From Adenophora triphylla var. japonica (lineage: Eukaryota > Streptophyta > Magnoliopsida > Asterales > Campanulaceae): a DNA stretch of 64,000 nucleotides. The notes beneath the pieces were generated by a model, which saw nothing but the letters and a program-made list of their open reading frames with translations, was not told the origin of the DNA and made no database searches. Shown here piece by piece: positions 1 to 11,262 of this stretch. The stretch is taken from positions 62,001 to 126,000 of the forward strand of contig JAFEMH010002492.1 of the NCBI GenBank assembly GCA_022495995.1. The letters run 5' to 3'. Position 1 is the first letter of the stretch; each line of letters begins with the position of its first letter. The translations under genes and the position numbers were made by a program.

Positions 1-209
1 TGATCTCGATTGGGTATTTATGGGTTTGTGATCTCACTTAGGGGTCTTAGGGTCCTTGGCTCTATTTATTATGGACGGATAGAGTAAAAAAATTTGCAGT
101 ACAGGATGGTGAAAGCTATAGTAAATAGTCCGTTGAAAACTGAATTATAAGGTGTAAATGTTTTGGTTAAAATAGGTTATTCTTATATTATATATATTAT
201 ATAGATATT
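1..209. other. Left flank, no gene seen
   Basis: AT-rich sequence with no recognisable coding region or repeat boundary. Its last bases are the insertion site of the following retrotransposon. The text just before that insertion (positions 201-214) and the text just after it (7440 onward) may together be a short TRIM-like or Copia-like LTR that the retrotransposon split. Confidence 0.5.
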
Positions 210-214
210 ATCCC

Positions 215-1748
215 TGATGGATGTGTATTTACCCATCCAAATGATGCATTTTTAGGCTTTCTTTGTGTTTGATTCCCGAGTTTTATGTATGTTTGATATG
301 GTTTGTTAGTGTTTTGATAGTTCAGGGGCTGAAGCGCAACAATGCTGAAATCTGGGACAAAACTGACATTTGGAAGTTCAAGGACCAAATGGGAAATATT
401 GGAAAATTCAGTGACTGAACGGGAAATATGGAATTTTTGGGCGAATTTAATTTATAAAAATTCCTGGGTTAAAATGAAAAATAAAATCTCAAAGAGCGAA
501 GTGCAAAAGAAGTCATTATAGTGGTCAAAGTGCGAAAGCAAAATCGCAAGACGAAACGAGTATATATTAATACAAACCAAGGCCATTGCATTGCCAAGGT
601 GGTCGGCCACGCGCTGCAGTGCCGGCGAGAGAAAGAAGAGCAATTTGGGGCCAGGAGGAATGGTAATTGGGCCAAGCAAATGGGCAAGGCTGGCCGAATC
701 AGTGTAGCAAACCTTCTGCCAATAAGGGCGTCCGCGCCAATTCACCTGGGCGACCGCGCTAAGCAAGGAATTCTCGGCCAAAGTTTCTGTTCACTAGGGC
801 GACCGCACCATCACCAATTGCGGCCGCGCTTCACCCGATTCAGCACCAGTTTTTCAGCATAAATGAAGGGCATTTTTGGAATTTCTCAACCTAGATTGTT
901 ACCCTAATTTTTTATATATATTCTTAGCCACGGTAGAGAGATCACATCTCAGATCATATCACATATCATATTTTAGAGTTTGGATTTTTCTTTAAACAAT
1001 TATTTGAAGAAGGAGAATTCATCAATCCAGGTTTTATTTTTTGTAAATTATGAGTAGCTAAATTCCTTAGATTTGTAGATTGTTTTGATCTTCACCGGAT
1101 TTCTATGCATTAATATTTTAATTCTTTCTATTTAATTTCTTCTAGTTCAATAATAAATCTTAATTTCTTGTTCTTAGATTTGAGACGTATGTTAAGATAC
1201 GAACTCGTCTTTGAATAATTGGGTATCGAATTCGCCATTAATTTGAGATCTTGATACATAGACCATTATTGATTGAATAACTTGGTCTGTGCCGTAATAG
1301 AATCAGATCAATGTTAGGTTCTTTAATTCTTTCGTGCTTATTGTATTCTTGGCATATTGTGGAACCGTAATAGAATTCACAATATTAAAAGAGTATTTAG
1401 GATTGTAATCCGGCCATCTAACCGTGTCGATCCTAGCTAAAGTGAATGAACCCTAGAAGTTGAGTTGATGTTTTATAAGTAAAATTCTGCATAGAATGAT
1501 GGTAAAGTGAAATCCAATCTACGAATCTCTGCTCATAATCTGTTTTCTCGTTTATTTAGTTTTTGTTATTTATTTTATGCTCTTAGTTTAAATCAAATCT
1601 ATAAACTGTGGTTATTCAATTCACTGCTTTTACTTTACTTGCTTACCAACGAGTCTCTGTGGATTCGACCCCTGCATTTGCATACTGCTACACCGATAGT
1701 GAGTACACTTGCTCGGTTTTTATTACAAGAGGGAGTTTTCCTCCATCA
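215..1748 (+). repeat. 5' LTR of the Athila-like element
   Basis: 1534 bp, TGATGG...CCATCA. It would supply the promoter for the element. The middle part is GC-rich and full of GGCC/GGCG words (about 590-850), unlike the AT-rich ends. A related LTR in the opposite orientation stands alone at 44688-46185. Confidence 0.93.
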
Positions 1749-1754
1749 AGTTTT

Positions 1755-1771
1755 TGGCGCCGTTGCCGGGG
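1755..1771 (+). promoter_or_regulatory. Primer-binding site, tRNA-Asp type
   Basis: TGGCGCCGTTGCCGGGG, six bases after the 5' LTR. It is the reverse complement of the 3' end of plant tRNA-Asp including CCA, as recalled. It primes minus-strand DNA synthesis. Confidence 0.9.
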
Positions 1772-1806
1772 ACTTGTTGCAAGTAAACAAGTAGGTTAAG
1801 TAGTGA

Positions 1807-4215
1807 ATGCAAGGTCGTCGTTCTTTGAAGCCTACATTGGTGCCATTGGACGACAACATAAATAGACTTGAGGAAGCATTTGAGGGCAATCCCCTCTTTA
1901 ATCCCCTTTTCTCAGATTCGGACACCGAATCAGAACCCTCCACCACCGAGGTAGAGGAAGAGAAAGCCGAGATGGCAGTACCACCGGCGCAGACTATGAA
2001 TGATTTCCTGAGACCTAGGGTAGACACATCTACCTCTTGCATAGTGCTGTCCGATGTAGCCAAAAATTTAGAGGTCAAAGGACAATACTTTGCCATGTTG
2101 CCAAGCTTTCAAGGATTGCCTGGTGAGGATGCACTCACGTTCCTTAAAGAGTATATTATTGTGGTTGCTCAATTTTTGTTAAGACAGGGAGTGACTGAGG
2201 AGCAAATTAGATTAAAGTGCTTTCCTTACACTCTTAAGGGAGTGGCAAAGACATGGTTGATGATGCTTGCACCGAGCAGCATTAGTACTTAGGGAGAATT
2301 ACAAGATGTGTTCCTTAAAAGATATTACCCACATCATCTTTTGGCTGGTTTTAGACAGAAATTGATGACATTTTCCCAAGATGTGGGGGAGCCCTTTCAT
2401 GAGGCATGGGAAAGATTTAATACAATGTTAATGCAATGTCCCCAACACAACTTCACACTACCCTCACTGAACCAAGCCTTTTATGATGGCTTGAATGACA
2501 ATGGTCAATCAATGGTTGACAATGCTGCTGGAGGCTCGATAGGAGCCAAGACCCCGGACGAGACTAAAGAGTTATTTGAGATGTTGAGTGCTAACTCTCA
2601 ACAAAAGAGTTCGAGGGGTAGAACAAGGGGGGTACTTGAATTGAATGTTACTGATAATCTTTCCAAGCAAATTGCAGTCTTAAGTAGTAAATTTGATAAA
2701 TTGACTGCCTGTGGCACTTCTGCTGGTGCCAATGTTATTACTGATTATTGTACAAATTGTGGTTTATCATCTCATGTGACTAATATGTGTCCAAGTGCAG
2801 CAAATTTCTCTTATCATCCTGAACAGGCACATGCTTTCAACGGATATGGACAAAGGCCACCACCCCAAGGCAACCAATATGGCAATTACAATCCATGGGG
2901 TGGCCATCATAATCAGCAAGTAAAACCCCTTCATGTGCCACCACCTGGACAACATGGTCGTGCACCTTGGGAGATGGCAGTTCAGCAGTTAAGGATGGAG
3001 ATGCAGCAAAGCAACAGAAATACAGATGCTGCGTTTGAAAAGATGGGCACACAAGTAGAGCAACTTGTGAAGGTTGCCCAAGAGTTGATGAAAGAGAAGA
3101 ACCCACCTAAGCAAGCAAAGTCAATCACAACAGTGTGGGACGAAAGTGAGGAAATTGAGGAGGTATTTCTGTCTTCCCTTGATAATTTTGAATGTGATAA
3201 TATTGATAATATTAGTGAGGAAGAGGATGAGATTGGGGAGGTTCAATATGTATTTTCTGCATTAAATTTAGAAACCCCTTCCCCCAATGTTGTGAAAACC
3301 ACACCCCCGAGAGGTGTGGAGTTTGAAAAGATTAAACATGCTCAAAAAGACCCCGGGTGTTTCACTATCCCAATTTCTTTAGGGGGTCAAAATTTTAAAG
3401 GTTTGTTGGATCTTGGGGCAAGTGTCAATGTGATGCCCTTTCATGTTTTTAGAAGTTTAGGGATAAGTGAGTTGAAACCACCCAAGAGAGACTTGCAATT
3501 GGCGGATCTCTCAATCAAAAGACCCTTAGGGGTTATTGAAGGGGTGTTGGTTAAAATTGATAAAATTATTATCCCCATTGATTTTTATGTGATATGTATG
3601 GAGGAATCAAGTGAGGAGCAACTAAAAACTCCCATTCTGCTTGGGAGGCTATTTATGTTTGACACTAAGGCCACCATTGATGTGTGTCAAGGGGTGGTGT
3701 CTTTGAGAGGCATGGGGGAAGAATGCAAGTTTGATATGTTTAAGAATGACAAGAACCTTCCCCCTAAAGATGGTTTTGTAAGAGCCATAACTGATGTTCC
3801 AATTTTTAAAGATGATGTGAATGGATGTGAGAAAAGTGGGGATAATGCGGACGTTTGTCCCGTGGCTAGTAACACTAAAGCCGACCAATACTCTAGGAGT
3901 AACGGGTCGTATCACTCCCCACACGACTCCCATAAAGAGTCGAATCCATCACATTTACCACAAGGGCCTTCAAAATCAAGAGTTAGTGAGGAGAGTTATA
4001 GTGATTTATCTGATTCTATATTTTTAAATATTTTTGTGCATGATAACTCTCTTGATCTTGGTTGTGAGAATGGTGTTCTGCAGGTTGCAGAAAAGGTTGA
4101 GTTTGGGGGTGAGAACCCCAATAAAAAGAAAAGAAAGAGGGGTGAGCACAAGCGTAAAGTTTCAAAAATAAATGTGGCTTTACCCCTACTTGTTGACAAT
4201 GGAGAGCTGATTTGA
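1807..4215 (+). pseudogene. gag-pro: Athila-like Gag-protease polyprotein, one in-frame stop
   Basis: One reading frame from the ATG at 1807 to the stop at 4213-4215, broken only by TAG at 2290-2292. At that point ACT-TAG-GGA-GAA reads T-stop-G-E where the family normally has a Trp (TGG to TAG). The order is: a capsid-like region with motifs such as LPSFQGLPGEDALTFLKEY (near 2095-2150) and FLKRYYP (near 2310); a CCHC zinc knuckle C-x2-C-x4-H-x4-C near 2752-2795; a Gln/Pro/Gly-rich spacer; and an aspartic protease core with LLDLGASVNVMP near 3400-3440. The C-terminal part is acidic, then Lys/Arg-rich (about 4110-4160). A full Athila polyprotein would continue into reverse transcriptase; this one ends. 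The long open frame downstream of the single stop suggests recent decay, or readthrough of the amber codon. Confidence 0.88.
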
Positions 4216-5906
4216 AAAGAGAAGGGCGTTTGTGCCCGTGAGGAGAAGATATGGTCAAAAGGCCGCAAAGCTAAGGCCAAGTAAGATTGGGACCATAGTC
4301 GGGCTAACGACTCTAACCAAATGCGCTGCTTGGGAGGCAATCCAATGAGGTATGTTTTATTTTTTTATGTTAATTACTGTTTAGTAGTGTCTTGCCATCC
4401 GTTAAGCCCAAGGCACGCTTTTGTTCTCTGTGCTCTGAGGACATAGCATGTTTTGAGTTTGGGGGTGGGCAACTCTCCGAGTTTGTGGGTTTATAGGGGA
4501 GTGTATATAGTGTCACCCTCTAAAAAAATAAAAAATTTAAAAATTTTGTTCTTTTCATAGTTGGGATGTTGGCCAAACTCTGTGATGATTAGAGTGTGCT
4601 TTAATTTGAAAATCACATGTGCTATTATTAGTGTGGTGATTGGGATTGCATTGAAACATTTAAATTATGATTGCACCACCTCTCACTTCCGTATCATATT
4701 CTTGGTCATTGTCATCAACTTAGGTGGCTTTTATGGGATCACTTCGTGTATTCTCGGGGTCCCTAGAACATGTTTGCATGATTGTCAATAACACGTCAAT
4801 AGGTTACTTGATATATATGGCTATTCTTTGAATCCCTTTTTGTGAGCCTTAAACTTTCTCGTCACTTATATAAAAATTTTCGCTAGAACCCCTCTTTGAG
4901 CTTGAAAAAGAATGGAATCTCTCACAAAGTGGGAGATTATCTTAGACCACCATTCGCCTTCATTTGTACCCTCATTATCCCACCCCTTTTAACCTATACA
5001 CAATTTTTTCACCTTTTCAAGAAAGTGAAACTAGGGAAAGAATGAGGATATTTTGGGGGATGTTTTGAAAATCAAAGGGTTGAGTGAAAAGTGATCACGA
5101 AAATAAAGAAGTGGGTCATGTTATGTAATAAAAAGAGGGGCTTGAGCAAAATAGTAAATGCACATTCTTTGTGATACATATGTGCAAAAAAAAAAAAAAA
5201 AAAAAAAAGGCCTTGCCTCTCTAATGGTAAAGTGGAATTTGTGTTTCAAGGTGACCAAAGAAAGTAATGGAATGTGCTCAACCCCATGTCAATGTATGAA
5301 AAAGTTTTAGTTTGTGGGTTGGCACATTGGGAAGTAATAAGGGTGAGCGGAGGAATTATCATCAAAGTGAGGAGGTATTGTTAAAAGAAGACTTTCTAGT
5401 TTCACTTTCTTATTTTTCGTATGTCTTTACCTTCGTTTGTAACCGTGAACCTAGCCCTCGCGAATTGTCGCACTTAACTTTGAGCCATATTATTCTTTCA
5501 AATACCGAGTAACCGGGTTGACAATCGTGTAAATATGCATATGAGTGTCCTTTTTGGGTTGTACTGTTTATACATATTGATTTAGAGCATCACTTAGTGA
5601 ATCCATAAACAATCTTAGGTTGTTGGCAGTGACCTCTTATAATTCATTCATCATTCAGGCCGCGGTGAAAAATTGTGAGTTTTATGCTTCAATGTGATTG
5701 TAATCCCATTACTGTGGTGGCACTTGTTGATTATGTGTGTTGGTGAGAATCTGAGACTTGTATGGCCAATGATTCATCTGTGATAGGACATCCCAAAAAT
5801 AATTATTTTGTTTTAATATTTTATTAGTAGTATTTAGAGTAGCTTTATTTTACTTCTTTTAGTTTTGTTTTACTCGGGACGAGCAAAAGGTTAGTTTGTG
5901 GGTATT
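4216..5906 (+). other. Non-coding interior and polypurine region of the Athila-like element
   Basis: 1.7 kb with no credible gene between gag-protease and the 3' LTR. It has a G-rich stretch near 4450-4470, an A tract at about 5187-5209, and a purine-rich run near 5880-5895 just before the LTR that probably serves as the polypurine tract. The pol domains expected here are absent rather than merely frameshifted. Confidence 0.75.
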
Positions 5907-7439
5907 TGATGGATGTGTATTTACCCATCCAAATGATGCATTTTTAGGCTTTCTTTGTGTTTGATTCCCGAGTTTTATGTATGTTTGATATGGTTTGTTA
6001 GTGTTTTGATAGTTCAGGGGCTGAAGCGCAACAATGCTGAAATCTGGGACAAAACTGACATTTGGAAGTCCAAGGACCAAATGGGAAATATTGGAAAATT
6101 CAGGGACTGAACTGGAAATATGGAATTTTTGGGCGAATTTAATTTATAAAAATTCCTGGGTTAAAATGAAAAATAAAATATCAAAGAGCGAAGTGCAAAA
6201 GAAGTCACTATAGTGGTCAAAGTGCGAAGGCAAAATCGCGAGACGAAACGAGTATATATTAATACAAACCAAGGCCATTGCATTGCCAAGGTGGTCGGCC
6301 ACTGCTTGGTGCTGGCCGAGAGAAAGAAGAGCAATTTGGGGCCAGGAGGAATGGTAATTGGGCCAAGCAAATGGGCAAGGCTGGCCGAATCAGTGTAGCA
6401 AACCTTCTGCCAATAAGGGCGTCCGCGCCAATTCACCTGGGCGACCGCGCTAAGCAAGGAATTCTCGGCCAAAGTTTCTGTTCACTAGGGCGACCGCACC
6501 ATCACCAATTGCGGCCGCGCTTCACCCGATTCAGCACCAGTTTTTCAGCATAAATGAAGGGCATTTTTGGAATTTCTCAACCTAGATTGTTACCCTAATT
6601 TTTTATATATATTCTTAGCCACGGTAGAGAGATCACATCTCAGATCATATCACATATCATATTTTAGAGTTTGGATTTTTCTTTAAACAATTATTTGAAG
6701 AAGGAGAATTCATCAATCCAGGTTTTATTTTTTGTAAATTATGAGTAGCTAAATTCCTTAGATTTGTAGATTGTTTTGATCTTCACCGGATTTCTATGCA
6801 TTAATATTTTAATTCTTTCTATTTAATTCCTTCTAGTTCAATAATAAATCTTAATTTCTTGTTCTTAGATTTGAGACGTATGTTAAGATACGAACTCGTC
6901 TTTGAATAATTGGGTATCGAATTCGCCATTAATTTGAGATCTTGATACATAGACCATTATTGATTGAATAACTTGGTCTGTGCTGTAATAGAATCGGATC
7001 AATGTTAGGTTCTTTAATTCTTTCGTGCTTATTGTATTCTTGGCATATTGTGGAACCGTAATAGAATTCACAATATTAAAAGAGTATTTAGGATTGTAAT
7101 CCGGCCATCTAACCGTGTCGATCCTAGCTAAAGTGAATGAACCCTAGAAGTTGAGTTGATGTTTTATAAGTAAAATTCTGCATAGAATGATGGTAAAGTG
7201 AAATCCAATCTACGAATCTCTGCTCATAATCTGTTTTCTCGTTTATTTAGTTTTTGTTATTTATTTTATGCTCTTAGTTTAAATCAAATCTATAAACTGT
7301 GGTTATTCAATTCACTGCTTTTACTTTACTTGCTTACCAACGAATCTCTGTGGATTCGACCCCTGCATTTGCATACTGCTACACCGGTAGTGAGTACACT
7401 TGCTCGATTTTTATTACAAGAGGGAGTTTTCCTCCATCA
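5907..7439 (+). repeat. 3' LTR of the Athila-like element
   Basis: 1533 bp, TGATGG...CCATCA, nearly identical to the 5' LTR. The clearest difference is a short patch at 6296-6318 replacing the equivalent bases at 604-628. Apparent short ORFs inside both LTRs are not genes. Confidence 0.93.
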
Positions 7440-7560
7440 ATCCCACATCGAAAATTGACAAATCTTGTCTATAATATATAAAGATCATGGGTCACATCCC
7501 TTAACACCAATTGATTTTAAGGTGGAACATCATACTTTAAGATGGTATCAGAGCAGTTCC
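7440..7560 (+). repeat. TRIM/Copia-like LTR end with initiator-Met primer site
   Basis: The text TCCCACATCG followed about 100 bp later by TGGTATCAGAGCA (7543-7555) is the layout of a short TRIM-like or Copia-like LTR and its primer site for tRNA-iMet. The 5' part would lie left of 210, split off by the Athila-like insertion. Only this end is recognisable. Confidence 0.5.
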
Positions 7561-7620
7561 ATTACACGTGCAGACACCCGATTGATAAGTCCATGTTGTA
7601 AGCTTTGACAAATGAAATGG

Positions 7621-8655
7621 GAGTAACTGTTCTTTTGCTCCGCGTACTATTGCAGAATATCAATTTAACACGTATACCGCGAAAACAATAAATGTGTCAT
7701 GTGTACTATTGATTTAATTGCAAAATTAACCAATGAATTAATGGTCCGTCCGAAATTTAACGGACCTATCCCAATCAGCAAATAATTGACTAGTTGTTGC
7801 TTACTTGGATGATGACTGGTTGCTTGCTTGAAAAAAAATAGATTAATCAACACCAAATAAAAAGATTATGAAAGAAAGAAAAGGAAAATAAAAATACATA
7901 ATTATAATTACTAAAGATTTGATAGTTTAAAGGCTATTGAGATGAAATTATCTATTGAGAAATTGACGGTCGGAGAGGAGGGTTAGCCATTGCTTATAAA
8001 CGCACCTGAAACAGCTGATACTTTTGATGGGGATGAGCGATAGTATGTCGTTAATTAGCTCCGGCGGCAGATACACTCCGGCGGGCGCTACTTTCTTCTC
8101 AGTCATGTTAACAATGACATCCAATGGTCTAAATTATGAAAAATATTGAATCTTTTTTTATTTGAGCAATACAGAACAAAAAGGTGGGAAAATAAGAGAA
8201 TCAGGACATCCTGGACTTGCCGTTTTCCTCCTTTCATCTATCTAAAAAAAAAACTCATGTCTGCAAATCAACATCAAAGTCAAGGAATTTTATGCTTTGA
8301 GAGAAATAAAAATAACTAGGACTAGAAAAACCATAGGATCTGGCCAGAGATATGAAGATTTTCGCCTAAATCTAACGCAAAAGCAAGGTGGAGGAGGAGA
8401 GAGAGAGAGAGAGGGGCAGAGATGGTTGACGGAAGGAACGTATGAGGTGGCGGAGGTTGTACATCCAAGTAAGCAATGACTAGTCAATTATTTGCTTACT
8501 AGGCGAGATCCGTTAAATTACTGACGACCCGTTAATTTATTGGTTACTTTTGCAATTAAATTAATAGTACGTCTGACACATTTGTTGTTTCCGTTGTACA
8601 GATGTTAAATTGATATTCTGATATAGTATACGGGGAAAAAAAAAACAGTTTACTC
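7621..8655. mobile_element. Non-autonomous Mutator-like element (Pack-MULE-like)
   Basis: Long terminal inverted repeats, left 7621-7811 and right 8462-8655, match over about 190 bp; both begin GAGTAA(A)CTGTT and share AGAATATCAATTTAACA. The direct repeat AATGAAATGG lies immediately outside, at 7611-7620 and 8656-8665, a 10-bp target duplication in the 9-11 bp range of Mutator-like elements. There is no transposase gene. The 650-bp interior carries an F-box coding fragment on the minus strand, so this is best read as a gene-capturing element. Confidence 0.9.
7948..8106 (-). pseudogene. Captured F-box domain fragment
   Basis: An ATG at 8106 opens a 52-codon frame ending in TAA at 7950-7948. 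The product contains VYLPPELINDILSLIPIKS followed by CFRCVYKQW and SDRQFLNR, the pattern of a plant F-box (LPxEL-IxxIL-LPxKS-xxRFRCVxKxW-LxSDPxF). F-box proteins bind SKP1 in SCF ubiquitin ligases. After the stop the same frame continues with FHLNS, which also fits the family, so the stop probably arose after capture. No Kelch or FBA interaction domain follows. It lies wholly between the inverted repeats of the Mutator-like element, so I read it as a captured host fragment. It could make a small peptide, but more likely it is inert. Confidence 0.78.
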
Positions 8656-8918
8656 AATGAAATGGCGTAGTGTCATTAATTAACAATCTACATTTTTACT
8701 TGCAATATTGGAAAATCTAGCTCACATTTTAACTATTATCATATTTTTTTTCTGAAAGTAAATCATTTTATTTATGATACATAATAAATCACAATTTTAT
8801 TACTTAATTATTTCGATAACATTTCTGGGTTACAACACATATATGTCCAATATTAATTAATCCCAAACCCCAATATACAAACCAAAATTTAATTTCATTT
8901 ATAGAGAGATCAATTCAT

Positions 8919-9539
8919 CTACACTTGACTCCCTTCAGTAGTTTTTCCATCGCCAGACATCTGAACCGAACTCTCTCGAGTTGTACTCGTAGCAGTAGTA
9001 GTAGTACTGTGAGGGTACCCGATCCCGTGTCGAGTATTCGGAAACAACACAAATATAGACCCCGAAACCGCGCCAATAACCGGAGGCAAAGCCATCAATA
9101 ACGTCTTCTCACTAGACTCAAAAGAAGGATAAAAACACTGAACCATATTACCATCCAACAAAGTCAACACCCCAAACACAACCAAAGACAAGAAACCATG
9201 AACAAAGTCACTAAACGTAAGCTTATACTTTGATAAGTCAACCCCGGACGATGAAGGCCAAAGACCTGTCAAAGTAGCAATCCCATAATGGGATTTTCCG
9301 TTACTAGTATAACTATCCGTGAACGAAGAAAACACGCATGACAGCCCACATAGGCCCACGAGAATGGACGATAAGATCTTGTTGGTTCGGTTGCATTGAC
9401 CGTTGTTGGTTAGGATGGGGCTTAGGAATTGGAAAATGAAAACCGTGCCCGTGGGGAGAAGCTTTATGAGACTTCCAACGCCGGTTAGGGTTTTTTCTTT
9501 GATGCCGGAGTTGGATGTATTTGAAGATGTTGTTGCCAT
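8919..9539 (-). CDS. DMP-family (DUF679) membrane protein
   Basis: Intact 206-residue single-exon frame starting [12 protein letters not shown]. The signature [20 protein letters not shown], then [10 protein letters not shown], marks the plant DMP (DUF679 domain membrane protein) family: small four-span proteins of the endomembrane system and plasma membrane. Hydrophobic segments fall near residues 25-45, 58-75, 110-130 and 145-165. The tail (about 175-206) is Ser/Thr-rich and polar. Length and lack of introns are normal for the family. Family members have been linked to senescence, ER remodelling and, for DMP8/9-type proteins, gamete fusion; I cannot assign this copy to a subgroup. It sits between a Mutator-like element and a Tat retrotransposon and shows no damage, so it is probably a working host gene. 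Confidence 0.88.
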   Translation of the reverse strand: MATTSSNTSNSGIKEKTLTGVGSLIKLLPTGTVFIFQFLSPILTNNGQCNRTNKILSSILVGLCGLSCVFSSFTDSYTSNGKSHYGIATLTGLWPSSSGVDLSKYKLTFSDFVHGFLSLVVFGVLTLLDGNMVQCFYPSFESSEKTLLMALPPVIGAVSGSIFVLFPNTRHGIGYPHSTTTTATSTTRESSVQMSGDGKTTEGSQV

Positions 9540-9586
9540 TTTTCATGTAAAATAATTGTGTGATAGTAAGAAAAAAAATGGTAGGG

Positions 9587-9593
9587 TTTTATA
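9587..9593 (-). promoter_or_regulatory. TATA box of the DMP gene
   Basis: Read on the minus strand the sequence is ACTATAAAACC, 48-54 bp upstream of the ATG. That is a close but plausible core promoter position, giving a very short leader. Confidence 0.55.
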
Positions 9594-10143
9594 GTGGATT
9601 ATTTGAATAGTCTTACAACTTGGATATGACAATTCTAAATTAGGTTCATGGATTTATCATAGGAAAATTCTAAGAAAATGAAATCAACAAACAAGGTCAA
9701 ATGTGGAATTTTTGTGACTCATTTAATGTTACAAAATTTACGAATTTTCTTTAATTTGAATTTGGTATTTAACCAAACGTATAAGGATTCAAGATGAATA
9801 AATGGATTGAGATTTCTCTTATCCGACGATATAACAGTTGGATGATATGAACAAATAAAATCGAAACGACAAGTATCGGGAGGATGAAATGTAGGCAATC
9901 AAGCAATAAAATATCGAAATAACTATAATAATCGTGAATAAATATTATTAAGATTGAGATGAACAGATGTAATTAAACATAACGCAATATAGTTATACAA
10001 ACTCAAGAAACTAAATAAACTCTTGAACATATAATCAAGGTATACAAAGGAAACGATCTTCGTTCAAAGAAGGAAAAAATGAAAAATTAATTTGAACATA
10101 ATTTATATTTTGATAATAATAATAATGTGTTTAAGTTTCATGC
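9594..10143. other. Upstream region of the DMP gene
   Basis: AT-rich, no coding capacity and no repeat recognised. It probably holds the remaining promoter of the DMP gene. It is cut off at 10144 by a Tat element, leaving about 0.6 kb of native upstream DNA. Confidence 0.5.
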
Positions 10144-10901
10144 TGAACAGTATAAACCGAGATATGAACATGGGTTTGCTCAAGCTGGGCCTAATTGAAT
10201 TGGGCCATGAATATTATCTAAATAACCAAGTATCAGGGCCGAGTAAGGTCTTCCTTGAATGACGAGGAACGTTTATCTCGGCCTTATGTCAACATGCTCG
10301 GGCCGTCATGCCGCAAGTAACGAGGAAAGAAAAGTTCTTACCTCGGCATTTCATCATCATGACAAGGAAACAAAATCATTTACCCCGGTACATCTCCGTG
10401 TCGGCCAATCTCCAAATGACGAGGAAGCAGAATCATTTACCTCGGTCTATTTGACAAAGCCGAGGTGGAACATTCATGTTCCTCGGCGTTCCGGCTAGCA
10501 GATTACACAGTCCTTATCAAACAAGGATTCTACAGTCACGATCCAATCAGGATTACAATTATCAACATCAATTCAAGTCAAACAATGACTCCTTAACAAA
10601 TATAATTCTCTTAGAATTATATCTTATCTCTTTACAAGTTAACTTCAACATGGATTCTATAAATCCATCCCTATAAATACAAGCCCCATGGCTCATTATT
10701 TGGTACGTTACTTTTTACATTGGGAAAACTCTGTCAATTTGTTTTCTCATATACAATCCGTGAACTTACTCTCACGCCGGAGGGCCTTTAGCCGGATCCG
10801 CCCCGGCTTAGTTTACGTGTTTTCTCTTATTTTCAGGCCTTGCAATCACCGGAGCAATCATCGCTTGGATTTGGGCTGATTTGACGATTTTGGCATCATC
10901 A
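10144..10901 (+). repeat. 5' LTR of element A
   Basis: 758 bp, starting TGAACAGTATAAACC and ending TTTTGGCATCATCA. CTATAAATAC at about 10672-10681 is a good TATA box for the element's genomic RNA. A diverged solo copy of this LTR family is at 24654-25454. Confidence 0.93.
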
Positions 10902-10903
10902 AT

Positions 10904-10920
10904 TGGTTCCATTGCCGGGA
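10904..10920 (+). promoter_or_regulatory. Primer-binding site, tRNA-Glu type
   Basis: TGGTTCCATTGCCGGGA, two bases after the 5' LTR. It matches the reverse complement of the plant tRNA-Glu 3' end (as recalled) except for one base. Confidence 0.7.
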
Positions 10921-11262
10921 AGTCGATTCAAACACCCTTTGTTTGGCCTGAAAAAAGCTCGCTAAAAGCCAATTTTCTTGCCGGAATTTTTCTCTCTGTG
11001 AACGGAATTTTTGGATCGTTGAGACTCTGTTCTTGAAACCGCTGGGATTTGCGAATTTCAACCGGATATTGCCCAGATTCCGTTTGGAGGCGTTTTTTAG
11101 CGTTAAAATTCCATCCCAGTTTTGGCTTGAATTTTTTGTTGGAAAAATTGCAATTGGTGTTTGTTTTTGGTCAAATTTTGCCCTAATTTTGGCCAAACTT
11201 GGATCTATTGGAAATCGTGATTTTGGAAAATTTGCACTTGATAATTTCTTTGTTGACTTACA

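Larger units (their letters stand above)
215..7439 (+). mobile_element. Complete non-autonomous Athila-like Ty3/gypsy retrotransposon (gag-protease only)
   Basis: Two direct LTRs (215-1748 and 5907-7439), each beginning TGATGG and ending CCATCA, enclose a 4.2-kb interior. The 5-bp duplication ATCCC lies at 210-214 and 7440-7444, so both ends are intact. The primer site matches tRNA-Asp, which is typical of Athila, and the Gag-protease protein is Athila-like. There is no reverse transcriptase, RNase H or integrase: after the gag-protease frame ends at 4215 only non-coding DNA remains before the 3' LTR. The LTRs differ at few places, mainly a small patch near 604-628 against 6296-6318, so insertion was recent. 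It resembles the published TR-GAG class of gag-only elements and must rely on enzymes made elsewhere. Confidence 0.93.

Noticed and set aside
521..862. 113-codon ORF, repeated at 6213-6553
   Set aside because: Lies in the GC-rich middle of the Athila-like LTR and is duplicated with it; the frame differs between the copies.
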